This document shows, in pieces, positions 61,663 through 64,000 of a DNA stretch of 64,000 bases. Where the stretch lies: the NCBI RefSeq assembly GCF_027744825.2, contig NC_071340.1:12598001-12662000 (forward strand), given 5' to 3'. The number at the start of each line of letters is the position of its first letter. Position 1 is the stretch's first letter. Under the pieces are notes generated by a model that was not told the DNA's origin, did no database searches, and saw only the letters and a list, made by a program, of their open reading frames with translations. This DNA comes from Synchiropus splendidus (lineage: Eukaryota; Chordata; Actinopteri; Syngnathiformes; Callionymidae). The translations under genes were made by a program, and so were the position numbers.

Positions 61663-63675
61663 ACATTTATACCCCGGTGACCGCTACAGCAGTTACCAGC
61701 CGCCCTACCTGGTGGCATTCCACATTCCAATGTTGAGTGTGAGAACCAACCACTGTTAGGGTCTGATCACGGAGCGCAGACCTGACTGTATCATCCAGCC
61801 ATCCTTCCTTCTGGTCCTGTACAGGTCGGTGTTGAGTCCAAACATAGACATTTAAAAAAGGAAGATTCCAAGAAGCCGCCACCTTGTCGTGGTTTATAGT
61901 GCGCGAGAGTCGATGCTCTTTCATCTTCCTCTAATCCGACCTCTTCTTGAGTTTGAAAATGGAAACTATTTTGATTACAGCCAGAAAAAAAAGTAAATCT
62001 GACCTGATTTAGCTCAGCGGTGTGGAACATGGTGACTATTTTTGGGGTTTTAGAAAAATAATGGACTAAAAAATGTACTTCTGGAGGGCAGACCTCAACA
62101 AAGCAGCTAATTTCCACCCATTTTGTGATTTTTGACTTGTCTATATAACTACATACAGTGGTACCTCGGTTCTCGACCACAATCCATACCAGAAGGCTGT
62201 TCGAGAAGCCATTTGTTCGAAATCTGAATCGATTTTTCCCATTACAATGAATGGAAAAAGAAATAATGCGTTCCAAGCCTTAAAATAGTCTTTTGTAGGA
62301 GTGAATGTAGAGTGTCTGCTGCAGGTGCACTGTTCCTCTATGTGTGTGGCCGCTGCATGTGGGAGGGGTTGCCGAGTGAGTGACGTCTCTCCAGAAGTGA
62401 AGAGGTGCCCGGTGCGTGTCCAGCTCTGAATGTGCGCTTCTGTGCAGTTTGGCTGTGACAAACTCATAAACCAAGTAACGCTCTGTCCCAGACTCGCCTC
62501 ATCCCCTGTCCCAGCTCCAACAGGACATCAAACCCTGGAGTGTGCGCTCCAGTCTCGGAGGTGTGGAGAGCGAGCACCTCCCCTGTGACACTCTACCACG
62601 GTCCAGTGCGGAGACAGGAAAGGTTTTACACCTCAATATGAAGAAAAAACAGTCAGTAAATGTAGCTGACGGGACACGTCTGATACAGAGGCTGCGTTAT
62701 ACACAATAACAAAGCGCGTCATGGGTCAGCTGATCGGTCCGCGCGCATTATGTTTTTTCTGGCTTTTTTTGGATGCGTTCGAGTTCTGGATTTTCGTTCG
62801 AAATCCGAAGCAAAAAAATCTCGAAATTTTTGTTCGAACTCCGATTTGTTTGAATTCTGGGACGTTCGAAAACCAAGGCACCACTGTATTTGCTTTATAT
62901 CTGATTGAATGTCAGCTCAGATTTAACGCTCGCACAACCCTGTAGAAAGCCAGAGGGAGTGGGGCACCTCCCACTATCGATATATACCGAAGGTGTCATT
63001 GAAGTTATTTTCTTTCTTACTTATTTTACTCGTGAAACTATCACCATCAGAAACACGACCTCCAGAGCACCTACAATGACGTCTCTGTTCGAATCTGGAA
63101 TGTTTAGGTCATGAACATCTGAACTCTACAAGCCTAATCCTCATTGACATCTGCTGTGCCAAATGTCAGTATACACAAACCCACACGTATGAATATGTAG
63201 AGATGCAGTGGGCAGAATAAACAAACACACACGACCGCTATACGTCGAGGCCGATCAAAAACAGATCCTTTCTCAGTGTGTGTGTATGTGCGCGTCAGGC
63301 TAACCCTCGCTGTGCGGCTTTGATGGCATCTCTTTCTAAGCTCTACATTCTTCACCTTCCTCTGTCTTCCTGATCTCTTTTCATCAGCATGTTCCGCACC
63401 ATAAAAAGCAAAGACCGTGGTGTGGTGGGCTTCACTCCTCCACAGGTCGTCCTGGATTAGGCCACAGAAATTAGGATGTGACGGATCAGATTTCATCTGC
63501 GTCCTTAGATCGGTATCTAGGGGCCTCACCGGGACGGTTCTCACTCGGACACCAATTCATTTCTGTCGTGTGGCACTCATTTGTTGCCTGGGAAATAATC
63601 TGTTGCCAGGACATTGACAAGTGGAGAGATCAGCCCATGTTGAGGCAGCTGCAGTTCGGCATGATCCCGCCATGA
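61663..63675 (+). other. Chain of possible small exons, unassigned
   Basis: Candidate exons are 61663-61738 (reads HLYPGDRYSSYQPPYLVAFH), 62946-62992, 63051-63107, 63388-63445 and 63610-63675 (ends LQFGMIPP plus stop). All lie on the plus strand with AG/GT borders. The last three are phase-compatible with each other, and the first four junctions can be made compatible in one reading. The composition (Tyr, Pro, Arg, Trp) recalls small ciliary microtubule proteins, but I recognise no family. Some donors (GTCATG, GTCGTC) are poor, and an alternative frame of 62,946-62,992 is equally plausible. It could all be chance. The fourth TA-flanked transposon lies inside. Confidence 0.25.
62156..62886. 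mobile_element. TA-flanked DNA transposon, copy 4 (731 bp)
   Basis: The longest copy of the family, in the same orientation as those at 16,345 and 42,191. CAGTGGTACC begins it and GGCACCACTG ends it, with TA on both sides. The shared 64-codon frame is intact on the reverse strand (62,280-62,474). Confidence 0.87.
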
Positions 63676-63711
63676 ATCCAAACTGATTTATTTTATGCTG
63701 CGTGCTCCCTT

Positions 63712-64000
63712 AAGGTAGAGGTGGGCAGTTTAAGGGCCACATTATAAACTGTGGCTGTGGTGAGGGACCATCAAGAGAGGTGGCGATGAAACGTGACGGA
63801 AAACAAAATTTAAGTAACAAGGATTTAATTATTTTACATGCATTTTTGAATACAAATAATAAAACTATGGACCAAATACCTAAGATAAAATTTATTTCAA
63901 AATATATTTTGAATTTCCTTTCCTCAAATTTTGAGGAAAATACTGAAACGATAAAAGAAGAAACTACATTTAGTCATGAATATGTTGTATTTACTGTTGA
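63712..64000. mobile_element. Possible hAT-type element, cut by the window edge
   Basis: The string GTAGAGGTGGGCAG followed by GGGCCACATTATAAACTGTGG resembles the left end of fish hAT elements (CAGAGGTGGGCA...). After it the sequence becomes A/T-rich, as in the interiors of such elements. The right end is outside the window, so this is only a suggestion. Confidence 0.3.

Noticed and set aside
1..64000. CRISPR arrays, bacterial operons, phage or defence systems
   Set aside because: No regularly spaced repeats with unique spacers and no prokaryotic gene organisation; all genes are spliced vertebrate genes.

Overview
The window is nuclear DNA of a ray-finned fish, most likely a compact-genome percomorph teleost. 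The basis is vertebrate-type intron-exon genes with mostly short GT-AG introns, fish-type LINE, SINE and DNA-transposon remnants, and long dinucleotide and tetranucleotide repeats. I see no bacterial, phage or CRISPR features. The species cannot be read from the sequence. Gene models were built by hand from splice sites, reading phase and remembered family sequences. The coding length of every full model is a multiple of three.

Layout: (1) 1-12,632, + strand: the 3' three quarters of a Nipped-B-like cohesin-loader gene (nipbl, probably the short 'a' paralogue), 40 exons, 2,047 codons plus stop, open at the left edge. (2) 13,960-15,060: decayed LINE fragment, reverse strand. (3) 15,292-21,272, + strand: complete ndc80/Hec1 kinetochore gene, 17 coding exons, 638 aa, with a CRE/CHR-type promoter. 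Its third intron holds a DNA transposon and a LINE 3' end. (4) 21,400-26,700: gene-poor, with a large tetranucleotide repeat. (5) 26,895-29,126, - strand: complete gdnf, two coding exons, 236 aa, with a CRE-bearing CpG-rich patch in the intron. (6) 29,127-34,013: gene-poor spacer with a ~390-bp near-perfect palindrome around an (AT)n core. (7) 34,014-54,255, + strand: egflam (pikachurin), about 1,058 aa, whose introns carry several short DNA transposons with intact ends. (8) 57,491-59,645, + strand: a five-exon gene for a small secreted Reeler-domain protein, probably GPI-anchored. (9) 59,650-64,000: mostly non-coding, with a fourth copy of the TA-flanked transposon and a chain of possible small exons I cannot name.

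How the genes relate: nipbl loads cohesin and ndc80 couples kinetochores to microtubules, so both serve chromosome segregation. They are separate transcription units in tandem. gdnf and egflam are transcribed divergently. nipbl, gdnf and egflam also share one chromosome arm (5p13) in human, so the window keeps an old vertebrate linkage into which ndc80 has been placed.

The most interesting signals are the long AT-core palindrome, the four-copy non-autonomous transposon family with a shared open frame, the shortened and split linker region of nipbl, a GC-AG intron in nipbl, a candidate 27-nt cassette microexon in egflam, and a possible undescribed small gene near the right end. I found no clear new defence or mobile-element system.
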